Position numbers and translations under genes: made by a program. Source: Sepiola atlantica (Eukaryota; Mollusca; Cephalopoda; Sepiida; Sepiolidae). Taken from it: a stretch of 64,000 nucleotides of DNA. How positions within the stretch are numbered: position 1 is the stretch's first letter; every line of letters starts with the position of its first letter. The stretch covers positions 3,348,001-3,412,000 of the forward strand of contig CAUVYP010000244.1 in the NCBI GenBank assembly GCA_963556195.1, written 5' to 3'. Positions 1 through 11,988 of this stretch are shown here, one piece after another. The notes beneath the pieces were generated by a model that saw only the letters and a program-made list of their open reading frames with translations, ran no database searches and was not told the origin of the DNA.

Positions 1-108
1 ACAGTATCGAATAGGCCTTTTCTACTGAAGTACCAAGTTTCAGAAGTGCAGCTCTTGTACTGCCGGAGATATGTCGATACAAACTGAATACGCAAAACAT
101 CAACAAAA
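1..108 (+). repeat. Partial class A monomer at left edge
   Basis: The window opens inside a monomer at the ACAGTATCGAATAGG box and runs to the next TTTAGCGCG at 109. The box makes it class A. The array therefore continues to the left of the window. Confidence 0.95.
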
Positions 109-480
109 TTTAGCGCGTTTTAAAGTTGATATCGCTTTTGTTTATAACTTCCACATTTATTCGAATTGTGCAACGAAACTTTGCAGACAGTATCGAATAG
201 GCCTTTTCTACTGAAGTACCAAGTTTCAGAAGTGCAGCTCTTGTACTGCCGGAGATATGTCGATACAAACTGAATACGCAAAACATCAACAAAATTTAGC
301 GCGTTTTAAAGTTGATATCGCTTTTGATTATAACTTCCACATTTATTCGAATTGTGCAACGAAACTTTGCAGACAGTCTCGAATAGGCCTTTTCTACTGA
401 AGTACCAAGTTTCAGAAGTGCAGCTCTAGTACTGCAGGAGATATGTCGATATAAACTGAATACGCAAAACATCAACAAAA

Positions 481-654
481 TTTAGCGCGTTTTAAAGTTG
501 ATATCGCTTTTGTTTATAACTTCCACATTTATTCGAATTGTGCAACGAAACTTTGCAGACAGTCTCGAATAAGCCTTTTCTACTGAAGTACCAAGTTTCA
601 GAAGTGCAGCTCTTGTACTGCCGGAGATATGTCGATACAAAAACATCAACAAAA
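481..654 (+). repeat. Truncated 174-bp monomer (12-bp deletion)
   Basis: Near 636-645 the usual GATACAAACTGAATACGCAA stretch is collapsed so that GATACAAAAACATC remains. This removes 12 bases. The rest of the unit is ordinary class B, with AATAAGCC in place of AATAGGCC. It is the shortest complete monomer in the window. Confidence 0.9.
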
Positions 655-840
655 TTTAGCGCGTTTTAAAGTTGATATCGCTTTAGTTTATAACTTCCAC
701 ATTTATTCGAATTGTGCAACGAAACTTTGCAGACAGTCTCGAATAGGCCTTTTCTACTGAAGTACCAAGTTTCAGAAGTGCAGCTCTAGTACTGCAGGAG
801 ATATGTCGATATAAACTGAATACGCAAAACATCAACAAAA

Positions 841-1015
841 TTTAGCGCGTTTTAAAGTTGATATCGCTTTTGTTTATAACTTCCACATTTATTCGAATTG
901 TGCAACGAAACTTTGCAGACAGTCTCAAATAGGCTTTTTCTACTGAAGTACCAAGTTTCAGAAGTGCAGCTCTTGTACTGCCGGAGATATGTCGATACGC
1001 AAAACATCAACAAAA
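841..1015 (+). repeat. Truncated 175-bp monomer (11-bp deletion)
   Basis: Near 994-1001 the unit reads GATACGCAAAACATC, lacking 11 bases. The deleted stretch lies between two copies of ATAC in the normal monomer, which is the footprint expected of slippage or microhomology-mediated deletion. The unit is class C and is followed directly by the G monomer at 1016. Confidence 0.9.
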
Positions 1016-1758
1016 TTTAGCGCGTTTTAAAGTTGATATCGCTTTAGTTTATAACTTCCACATTTATTCGAATTGTGCAACGAAACTTTGCAGACAGTCT
1101 GGAATCGGCCTCTTCTACTGAAGTACCAAGTTTCAGAAGTGCAGCTCTTGTACTGCCGGAGATATGTCGATACAAACTGAATACGCAAAACATCAACAAA
1201 ATTTAGCGCGTTTTAAAGTTGATATCGCTTTTGTTTATAACTTCCACATTTATTCGAATTGTGCAACGAAACTTTGCAGACAGTCGCAGAGACACATTTT
1301 CTACTGAAGTACCAAGTTTCAGAAGTGCAGCTTTTGTACTGCCGGAGATATGTCGATACAAACTGAATACGCAAAACATCAACAAAATTTAGCGCGTTTT
1401 AAAGTTGATATCGCTTTTGTTTATAACTTCCACATTTATTCGAATTGTGCAACGAAACTTTGCAGACAGTCGCGGAGACACATTTCTTACTGAAGTACCA
1501 AGTTTCAGAAGTGCAGCTTTTGTACTGCCGGAGATATGTCGATACAAACTGAATACGCAAAACATCAACAAAATTTAGCGCGTTTTAAAGTTGATATCGC
1601 TTTTGTTTATAACTTCCACATTTATTCGAATTGTGCAACGAAACTTTGCAGACAGTCGCGGAGACACATGTTCTACTGAATACCAAGTTTCAGAAGTGCA
1701 GCTCTTGTATAGCCGCAGATATGTCGATACAAACTGAATACGCAAAACATCAACAAAA

Positions 1759-4700
1759 TTTAGCGCGTTTTAAAGTTGATATCGCTTTTGTTTATAACTT
1801 CCACATTTATTCGAATTGTGCAACGAAACTTTGCAGACAGTATCGAATAGGCCTTTTCTACTGAAGTACCAAGTTTCAGAAGTGCAGCTCTTGTACTGCC
1901 GGAGATATGTCGATACAAACTGAATACGCAAAACATCAACAAAATTTAGCGCGTTTTAAAGTTGATATCGCTTTTGTTTATAACTTCCACATTTATTCGA
2001 ATTGTGCAACGAAACTTTGCAGACAGTCGCGGAGACACATGTTCTACTGAAGTACCAAGTTTCAGAAGTGCAGCTGTTGTACTGCGTGAGATATGTCGAT
2101 ACAAACTGAATACGCAAAACATCAACAAAATTTAGCGCGTTTTAAAGTTGATATCGCTTTTGTTTATAACTTCCACATTTATTCGAATTGTGCAACGAAA
2201 CTTTGCAGACAGTCGCGGAGACACATTTTCTACTGAAGTACCAAGTTTCAGAAGTGCAGCTCTTGTACTGCCGCAGATATGTCGATACAAACTGAATACG
2301 CAAAACATCAACAAAATTTAGCGCGTTTTAAAGTTGATATCGCTTTTGTTTATAACTTCCACATTTATTCGAATTGTGCAACGAAACTTTGCAGACAGTA
2401 TCGAATAGGCCTTTTCTACTGAAGTACTAAGTTTCAGAAGTGCAGCTCTTGTACTGCCGGAGATATGTCGATACAAACTGAATACGCAAAACATCAACAA
2501 AATTTAGCGCGTTTTAAAGTTGATATCGCTTTTGATTATAACTTCCACATTTATTCGAATTGTGCAACGAAACTTTGCAGACAGTCTCGAATAGGCCTTT
2601 TCTACTGTAGTACCAAGTTTCAGAAGTGCAGCTCTTGTACTGCCGCAGATATGTCGATACAAACTGAATACGCAAAACATCAACAAAATTTAGCGCGTTT
2701 TAAAGTTGATATCGCTTTTGTTTATAACTTCCACATTTATTCGAATTGTGCAACGAAACTTTGCAGACAGTCTCAAATAGGCCTTTTCTACTGAAGTACC
2801 AAGTTTCAGAAGTGCAGCTCTTGTACTGCCGGAGATATGTCGATACAAACTGAATACGCAAAACATCAACAAAATTTAGCGCGTTTTAAAGTTGATATCG
2901 CTTTTGTTTATAACTTCCACATTTATTCGAATTGTGCAACGAAACTTTGCAGACAGTCTCAAATAGGCCTTTTCTACTGAAGTACCAAGTTTCAGAAGTG
3001 CAGCTCTTGTACTGCCGGAGATATGTCGATACAAACTTAATACGCAAAACATCAACAAAATTTAGCGCGTTTTAAAGTTGATATCGCTTTAGTTTATAAC
3101 TTCCACATTTAATCGAATTGTGCAACGAAACTTTGCAGACAGTCTGGAATCGGCCTTTTCTACTGAAGTACCAAGTTTCAGAAGTGCAGCTCTTGTACTG
3201 CCGCAGATATGTCGATACAAACTGAATACGCAAAACATCAACAAAATTTAGCGCGTTTTAAAGTTGATATCGCTTTTGTTTATAACTTCCACATTTATTC
3301 GAATTGTGCAACGAAACTTTGCAGACAGTCGCAGAGACACATTTTCTACTGTAGTACCAAGTTTCAGAAGTGCAGCTTTTGTACTGCCGGAGATATGTCG
3401 ATACAAACTGAATACGCAAAACATCAACAAAATTTAGCGCGTTTTAAAGTTGATATCGCTTTTGTTTATAACTTCCACATTTATTCGAATTGTGCAACGA
3501 AACTTTGCAGACAGTCGCGGAGACACATTTCCTACTGAAGTACCAAGTTTCAGAAGTGCAGCTCTTGTACTGCCGGAGATATGTCGATACAAACTGAATA
3601 CGCAAAACATCAACAAAATTTAGCGCGTTTTAAAGTTGATATCGCTTTTGTTTATAACTTCCACATTTATTCGAATTGTGCAACGAAACTTTGCAGACAG
3701 TCGCGGAGACACATTTCTTACTGAAGTACCAAGTTTCAGAAGTGCAGCTCTTGTACTGCCGCAGATATGTCGATACAAACTGAATACGCAAAACATCAAC
3801 AAAATTTAGCGCGTTTTAAAGTTGATATCGCTTTTGTTTATAACTTCCACATTTATTCGAATTGTGCAACGAAACTTTGCAGACAGTATCGAATAGGCCT
3901 TTTCTACTGAAGTACCAAGTTTCAGAAGTGCAGCTCTTGTACTGCCGGAGATATGTCGATACAAACTGAATACGCAAAACATCAACAAAATTTAGCGCGT
4001 TTTAAAGTTGATATCGCTTTTGTTTATAACTTCCACATTTATTCGAATTGTGCAACGAAACTTTGCAGACAGTCGCGGAGACACATGTTCTACTGAGGTA
4101 CCAAGTTTCAGAAGTGCAGCTGTTGTACTGCGTGAGATATGTCGATACAAACTGAATACGCAAAACATCAACAAAATTTAGCGCGTTTTAAAGTTGATAT
4201 CGCTTTTGTTTATAACTTCCACATTTATTCGAATTGTGCAACGAAACTTTGCAGACAGTCGCGGAGACACATTTTCTACTGAAGTACCAAGTTTCAGAAG
4301 TGCAGCTCTTGTACTGCCGCAGATATGTCGATACAAACTGAATACGCAAAACATCAACAACATTTAGCGCGTTTTAAAGTTGATATCGCTTTTGTTTATA
4401 ACTTCCACATTTATTCGAATTGTGCAACGAAACTTTGCAGACAGTATCGAATAGGCCTTTTCTACTGAAGTACCAAGTTTCAGAAGTGCAGCTCTTGTAC
4501 TGCCGGAGATATGTCGATACAAACTGAATACGCAAAACATCAACAAAATTTAGCGCGTTTTAAAGTTGATATCGCTTTTGATTATAACTTCCACATTTAT
4601 TCGAATTGTGCAACGAAACTTTGCAGACAGTCTCGAATAGGCCTTTTCTACTGAAGTACCAAGTTTCAGAAGTGCAGCTCTTGTACTGCCGCAGATATGT

Positions 4701-7524
4701 CGATACAAACTGAATACGCAAAACATCAACAAAATTTAGCGCTTTTTAAAGTTGATATCGCTTTTGTTTATAACTTCCACATTTATTCGAATTGTGCAAC
4801 GAAACTTTGCAGACAGTCTCAAATAGGCCTTTTTTACTGAAGTACCAAGTTTCAGAAGTGCAGCTTATGTACTGCCGGAGATATGTCGATACAAACTGAA
4901 TACGCAAAACATCAACAAAATTTAGCGCGTTTTAAAGTTGATATCGCTTTAGTTTATAACTTCCACATTTATTCGAATTGTGCAACGAAACTTTGCAGAC
5001 AGTCTGGAATCGGCCTCTTCTACTGAAGTACCAAGTTTCAGAAGTGCAGCTCTTGTACTGCCGGAGATATGTCGATACAAACTGAATACGCAAAACATCA
5101 ACAAAATTTAGCGCGTTTTAAAGTTGATATCGCTTTTGTTTATAACTTCCACATTTATTCGAATTGTGCAACGAAACTTTGCAGACAGTCGCAGAGACAC
5201 ATTTGCTACTGAAGTACCAAGTTTCAGAAGTGCAGCTTTTGTACTGCCGGAGATATGTCGATACAAACTGAATACGCAAAACATCAACAAAATTTAGCGC
5301 GTTTTAAAGTTGATATCGCTTTTGTTTATAACTTCCACATTTATTCGAATTGTGCAACGACACTTTGCAGACAGTCGCGGAGACACATTTCTTACTGAAG
5401 TACCTAGTTTCAGAAGTGCAGCTCTTGTACTGCCGGAGATATGTCGATACAAACTGAATACGCAAAACATCAACAAAATTTAGCGCGTTTTAAAGTTGAT
5501 ATCGCTTTTGTTTATAACTTCCACATTTATTCGAATTGTGCAACGAAACTTTGCAGACAGTATCGAATAGGCCTTTTCTACTGAAGTACCAAGTTTCAGA
5601 AGTGCAGCTCTTGTACTGCCGCAGATATGTCGATACAAACTGAATACGCAAAACATCAACAAAATTTAGCGCGTTTTAAAGTTGATATCGCTTTTGTTTA
5701 TAACTTCCACATTTATTCGAATTGTGCAACGAAACTTTGCAGACAGTATCGAATAGGCCTTTTCTACTGAAGTACCAAGTTTCAGAAGTGCAGCTCTTGT
5801 ACTGCCGGAGATATGTCGATACAAACTGAATACGCAAAACATCAACAAAATTTAGCGCGTTTTAAAGTTGATATCGCTTTTGTTTATAACTTCCACATTT
5901 ATTCGAATTGTGCAACGAAACTTTGAAGACAGTCGCGGAGACACATGTTCTACTGAGGTACCAAGTTTCAGAAGTGCAGCTGTTGTACTGCGTGAGATAT
6001 GTCGATACAAACTGAATACGCAAAACATCAACAAAATTTAGCGCGTTTTAAAGTTGATATCGCTTTTGTTTATAACTTCCACATTTATTCGAATTGTGCA
6101 ACGAAACTTTGCAGACAGTCGCGGAGACACATTTTCTACTGAAGTAGCAAGTTTCAGAAGTGCAGCTCTTGTACTGCCGCAGATATGTCGATACAAACTG
6201 AATACGCAAAACATCAACAAAATTTAGCGCGTTTTAAAGTTGATATCGCTTTTGTTTATAACTTCCACATTTATTCGAATTGTGCAACGAAACTTTGCAG
6301 ACAGTATCGAATAGGCCTTTTCTACTGAAGTACCAAGTTTCAGAAGTGCAGCTCTTGTACTGCCGGAGATATGTCGATACAAACTGAATACGCAAAACAT
6401 CAACAAAATTTAGCGCGTTTTAAAGTTGATATCGCTTTTGATTATAACTTCCACATTTATTCGAATTGTGCAACGAAACTTTGCAGACAGTCTCGAATAG
6501 GCCTTTTCTACTGAAGTACCAAGTTTCAGAAGTGCAGCTCTTGTACTGCCGGAGATATGTCGATACAAACTGAATACGAAAAACATCAACAAAATTTAGC
6601 GCGTTTTAAAGTTGATATCGCTTTTGTTTATAACTTCCACATTTATTCGAATTGTGCAACGAAACTTTGCAGACAGTCTCAAATAGGCTTTTTTTACTGA
6701 AGTGCTAAGTTTCAGAAGTGCAGCTCTTGTACTGCCGGAGATATGTCGATACAAACTGAATACGCAAAACATCAACAAAATTTAGCGCGTTTTAAAGTTG
6801 ATATCGCTTTAGTTTATAACTTCCACATTTATTCGAATTGTGCAACGAAACTTTGCAGACAGTCTGGAATCGGCCTCTTCTACTGAAGTACCAAGTTTCA
6901 GAAGTGCAGCTCTTGTACTGCCGGAGATATGTCGATACAAACTGAATACGCAAAACATCAACAAAATTTAGCGCGTTTTAAAGTTGATATCGCTTTTGTT
7001 TATAACTTCCACATTTATTCGAATTGTGCAACGAAACTTTGCAGACAGTCGCAGAGACACATTTGCTACTGAAGTACCAAGTTTCAGAAGTGCAGCTTTT
7101 GTACTGCCGGAGATATGTCGATACAAACTGAATACGCAAAACATCAACAAAATTTAGCGCGTTTTAAAGTTGATATCGCTTTTGTTTATAACTTCCACAT
7201 TTATTCGAATTGTGCAACGAAACTTTGCAGACAGTCGCGGAGACACATTTCTTACTGAAGTACCAAGTTTCAGAAGTGCAGCTCTTGTACTGCCGGAGAT
7301 ATGTCGATACAAACTGAATACGCAAAACATCAACAAAATTTAGCGCGTTTTAAAGTTGATATCGCTTTTGTTTATAACTTCCACATTTATTCGAATTGTG
7401 CAACGAAACTTTGCAGACAGTATCGAATAGGCCTTTTCTACTGAAGTACCAAGTTTCAGAAGTGCAGCTCTTGTACTGCCGCAGATATGTCGATACAAAC
7501 TGAATACGCAAAACATCAACAAAA
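1759..7524 (+). repeat. Three copies of a 10/11-monomer HOR (1.86-2.05 kb)
   Basis: Copy 1 (1759-3804, 2,046 bp) reads A E D A B C C G F D D. Copy 2 (3805-5664, 1,860 bp) and copy 3 (5665-7524, 1,860 bp) both read A E D A B C G F D A. A private marker, CTGTTGTACTGCGTGAG in the E unit, occurs once per copy (about 2074, 4120 and 5980) and nowhere else. This confirms common descent rather than chance order. In copies 2 and 3 the F unit carries TTGCTACT and the following D carries TTCTTACT, so these two are the closer pair. Confidence 0.9.
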
Positions 7525-10500
7525 TTTAGCGCGTTTTAAAGTTGATATCGCTTTTGTTTATAACTTCCACATTTATTCGAATTGTGCAAGGAAACTTTGC
7601 AGACAGTCGCGGAGACACATGTTCTACTGAAGTACCAAGTCTCGGAAGTGCAGCTCTTGTACTGCCGCAGATATGTCGATACAAACTGAATACGCAAAAC
7701 ATCAACAAAATTTAGCGCGTTTTAAAGTTGATATCGCTTTTGTTTATAACTTCCACATTTATTCGAATTGTGCAACGAAACTTTGCAGACAGTCTCAAAT
7801 AGGCCTTTTCTACTGAAGTACCAAGTTTCAGAAGTGCAGCTCTTGTACTGCCGCAGATATGTCGATACAAACTGAATACGCAAAACATCAACAAAATTTA
7901 GCGCGTTTTAAAGTTGATATCGCTTTAGTTTATAACTTCCACATTTATTCGAATTGTGCAACGAAACTTTGCAGACAGTCTGGAATCGGCCTCTTCTACT
8001 GAAGTACCAAGTTTCAGAAGTGAAGCTCTTGTACTGTCGGAGATATGTCGATACAAACTGAATACGCAAAACATCAACAAAATTTAGCGCGTTTTAAAGT
8101 TGATATCGCTTTTGTTTATAACTTCCACATTTATTCGAATTGTGCAACGAAACTTTGCAGACAGTCGCAGAGACACATTTTCTACTGAAGTACCAAGTTT
8201 CAGAAGTGCAGCTTTTGTACTGCCGGAGATATGTCGATACAAACTGAATACGCAAAACATCAACAAAATTTAGCGCGTTTTAAAGTTGATATCGCTTTTG
8301 TTTATAACTTCCACATTTATTCGAATTGTGCAACGAAACTTTGCAGACAGTCGCGGAGACACATTTTCTACTGAAGTACCAAGTTTCAGAAGTGCAGCTC
8401 TTGTACTGCCGGAGATATGTCGATACAAACTGAATACGCAAAACATCAACAAAATTTAGCGCGTTTTAAAGTTGATATCGCTTTTGTTTATAACTTCCAC
8501 ATTTATTCGAATTGTGCAACGAAACTTTGCAGACAGTCTCAAATAGGCCTTTTCTACTGAAGTACCAAGTTTCAGAAGTGCAGCTCTTGTACTGCCGGAG
8601 ATATGTCGATACAAACTGAATACGCAAAACATCAACAAAATTTAGCGCGTTTTAAAGTTGATATCGCTTTTGTTTATAACTTCCACATTTATTCGAATTT
8701 TGCAACGAAACTTTGCAGACAGTCGCGGAGACATATTTTCTACTGAAGTACCAAGTTTCAGAAGTGCAGCTCTTGTACTGCCGGAGATATGTCGATACAA
8801 ACTAAATACGCAAAACATCAACAAAATTTAGCGCGTTTTAAAGTTGATATCGCTTTTGTTTATAACTTCCACATTTATTCGAATTGTGCAACGAAACTTT
8901 GCAGACAGTATCGAATAGGCCTTTTCTACTGAAGTACCAAGTTTCAGAAGTGCAGCTCTTGTACTGCCGGAGATATGTCGATACAAACTGAATACGCAAA
9001 ACATCAACAAAATTTAGCGCGTTTTAAAGTTGATATCGCTTTTGATTATAACTTCCACATTTATTCGAATTGTGCAACGAAACTTTGCAGACAGTCTCGA
9101 ATAGGCCTTTTCTACTGAAGTACCAAGTTTCAGAAGTGCAGCTCTTGTACTGCCGGAGATATGTCGATACAAACTGAATACGCAAAACATCAACAAAATT
9201 TAGCGCGTTTAAAAGTTGATATCGCTTTTGATTATAACTTCCACATTTATTCGAATTGTGCAACGAAACTTTGCAGACAGTCTCGAATAGGCCTTTTCTA
9301 CTGAAGTACCAAGTTTCAGAAGTGCAGCTCTTGTACTGCCGGAGATATGTCGATACAAACTGAATACGCAAAACATCAACAACATTTAGCGCGTTTTAAA
9401 GTTGATATCGCTTTTGTTTATAACTTCCACATTTATTCGAATTGTGCAACGAAACTTTGCAGACAGTCTCAAATAGGCCTTTTCTACTGAAGTACCAAGT
9501 TTCAGAAGTGCAGCTCTTGTACTGCCGGAGATATGTCGATACAAACTGAATACGCAAAACATCAACAAAATTTAGCGCGTTTTAAAGTTGATATCGCTTT
9601 AGTTGATAACTTCCACATTTATTCGAATTGTGCAACGAAACTTTGCAGACAGTCTGGAATCGGCCTCTTCTACTGAAGTACCAAGTTTCAGAAGTGCAGC
9701 TCTTGTACTGCCGGAGATATTTCGATACAAACTGAATACGCAAAACATCAACAAAATTTAGCGCGTTTTAAAGTTGATATCGCTTTTGTTTATAACTTCC
9801 ACATTTATTCGAATTGTGCAACGAAACTTTGCAGACAGTCGCAGAGACACATTTTCTACTGAAATACCAAGTTTCAGAAGTGCAGCTTTTGTACTGCCGG
9901 AGATATGTCGATACAAACTGAATACGCAAAACATCAACAAAATTTAGCGCGTTTTAAAGTTGATATCGCTTTTGTTTATAACTTCCACATTTATTCGAAT
10001 TGTGCAACGAAACTTTGCAGACAGTCGCGGAGACACATTTTCTACTGAAGTACCAAGTTTCAGAAGTGCAGCTCGTGTACTGCCGGAGATATGTCGATAC
10101 AAACTGAATACGCAAAACATCAACAAAATTTAGCGCGTTTTAAAGTTGATATCGCTTTTGTTTATAACTTCCACATTTATTCGAATTGTGCAACGAAACT
10201 TTGCAGACAGTCTCAAATAGGCCTTTTCTACTGAAATACCAAGTTTCAGAAGTGCAGCTCTTGTACTGCCGGAGATATGTCGATACAAACTGAATACGCA
10301 AAACATCAACAAAATTTAGCGCGTTTTAAAGTTGATATCGCTTTTGTTTATAACTTCCACATTTATTCGAATTGTGCAACGAAACTTTGCAGACAGTCGC
10401 GGAGACACATTTTCTACTGAAGTACCAAGTTTCAGAAGTGCAGCTCTTGTACTGCCGCAGATATGTCGATACAAACTGAAGACGCAAAACATCAACAAAA

Positions 10501-11988
10501 TTTAGCGCGTTTTAAAGTTGATATCGCTTTTGTTTATAACTTGCACATTTATTCGAATTGTGCAACGAAACTTTGCAAACAGTATCGAATAGGCCTTTTC
10601 TACTGAAGTACCAAGTTTCAGAAGTGCAGCTCTTGTACTGCCGGAGATATGTCGATACAAACTGAATACGCAAAACATCAACAAAATTTAGCGCGTTTTA
10701 AAGTTGATATCGCTTTTGTTTATAACTTCCACATTTATTCGAATTGTGCAACGCAACTTTGCAGACAGTCTCAAATAGGCCTTTTCTACTGAAGTACCAA
10801 GTTTCAGAAGTGCAGCTCTTATACTGCCGGAGATATGTCGATACAAACTGAATACGCAAAACATCAACAAAATTTAGCGCGTTTTAAAGTTGATATCGCT
10901 TTAGTTATTACTTCCACATTTATTCGAATTGTGCAACGAAACTTTGCAGACAGTCTGGAATCGGCCTCTTCTACTGAAGTACCAAGTTTCAGAAGTGCAG
11001 CTCTTGTACTGCCGGAGATATGTCGATACAAACTGAATACGCAAAACATCAACAAAATTTAGCGCGTTTTAAAGTTGATATCGCTTTTGTTTATAACTTC
11101 CACATTTATTCGAATTGTGCAACGAAACTTTGCAGACAGTCGCAGAGACACATTTTCTACTGAAGTACCAAGTTTCAGAAGTGCAGCTTTTGTACTGCCG
11201 GAGATATGTCGATACAAACTGAATACACAAAACATCAACAAAATTTAGACCGTTTTACAGTTGATATCGCTTTTGTTTATAACTTCCACATTTATTCGAA
11301 TTGTGCAACGAAACTTTGCAGACAGTCGCGGAGACACATTTTCTACTGAAGTACCAAGTTTCAGAAGTGCAGCTATTGTACTGCCGGAGATATGTCGATA
11401 CAAACTGAATACGCAAAACATCAACAAAATTTAGCGCGTTTTAAAGTTGATATCGCTTTTGTTTATAACTTCCACATTTATTCGAATTGTGCAACGAAAC
11501 TTTGCAGACAGTCTCAAATAGGCCTTTTCTACTGAAGTACCAAGTTTAAGAAGTGCAGCTCTTGTACTGCCGGAGATATGTCGATACAAACTGAATACGC
11601 AAAACATCAACAAAATTTAGCGCGTTTTAAAGTTGATATCGCTTTTGTTTATAACTTCCACATTTATTCGAATTGTGCAACGAAACTTTGCAGACAGTCT
11701 CGAATAGGCCTTTTGCTACTGAAGTACCAAGTTTCAGAAGTGCAGCTCTTGTACTGCCGGAGATATGTCGATACAAACTAAATACGCAAAACATCAACAA
11801 AATTTAGCGCGTTTTAAAGTTGATATCGCTTTTGTTTATAACTTCCACATTTATTCGAATTGTGCAACGAAACTTTGCAGACAGTCTCAAATAGGCCTGT
11901 TCTACTGAAGTACCAAGTTTCAGAAGTGCAGCTCTTGTACTGCCGGAGATATGTCGATACAAACTGAATACGCAAAACATCAACAAAA
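7525..11988 (+). repeat. 24-monomer block P, copy 1 (4,464 bp)
   Basis: Order: E C G F D C D A B B C G F D C D A C G F D C B(+1) C. Private markers include GTGCAAGGAAAC in the first E, GAATTTTGCAACG with GACATATTTT in the D at 8641, GTTTAAAAGTT in the B at 9199, TTAGTTGATAAC in the G at 9571, and TTAGTTATTAC (one base short) in the G at 10873. The same order and markers recur at 17011-21474, 9,486 bp (51 monomers) downstream. Copy 1 differs by a few bases, for example CTCGGAAG near 7641 and GACCGTTTTACAG near 11249. Confidence 0.92.

Larger units (their letters stand above)
109..1758 (+). repeat. Irregular left segment with two truncated monomers
   Basis: Order of units: A (109), B (295), B shortened by 12 bp (481), a G-front/B-back unit (655), C shortened by 11 bp (841), G (1016), F (1202), D (1388), and an E-like unit one base short (1574; GAATACC for GAAGTACC). 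Units 295 and 655 share CTCTAGTACTGCAGG and GATATAAACTG, two changes seen nowhere else in the window. So 295-654 and 655-1015 form a duplicated dimer. The segment joins the regular HOR at 1759. Confidence 0.85.

Noticed and set aside
109..294. CENP-B box
   Set aside because: On the minus strand TTTCGTTGCACAATTCG has the first half of the box (TTCG, then A five bases later) but not the required CGGG. In the plus direction TTCGAATTGTGC also fails. The partial likeness is not enough for a CENP-B site.
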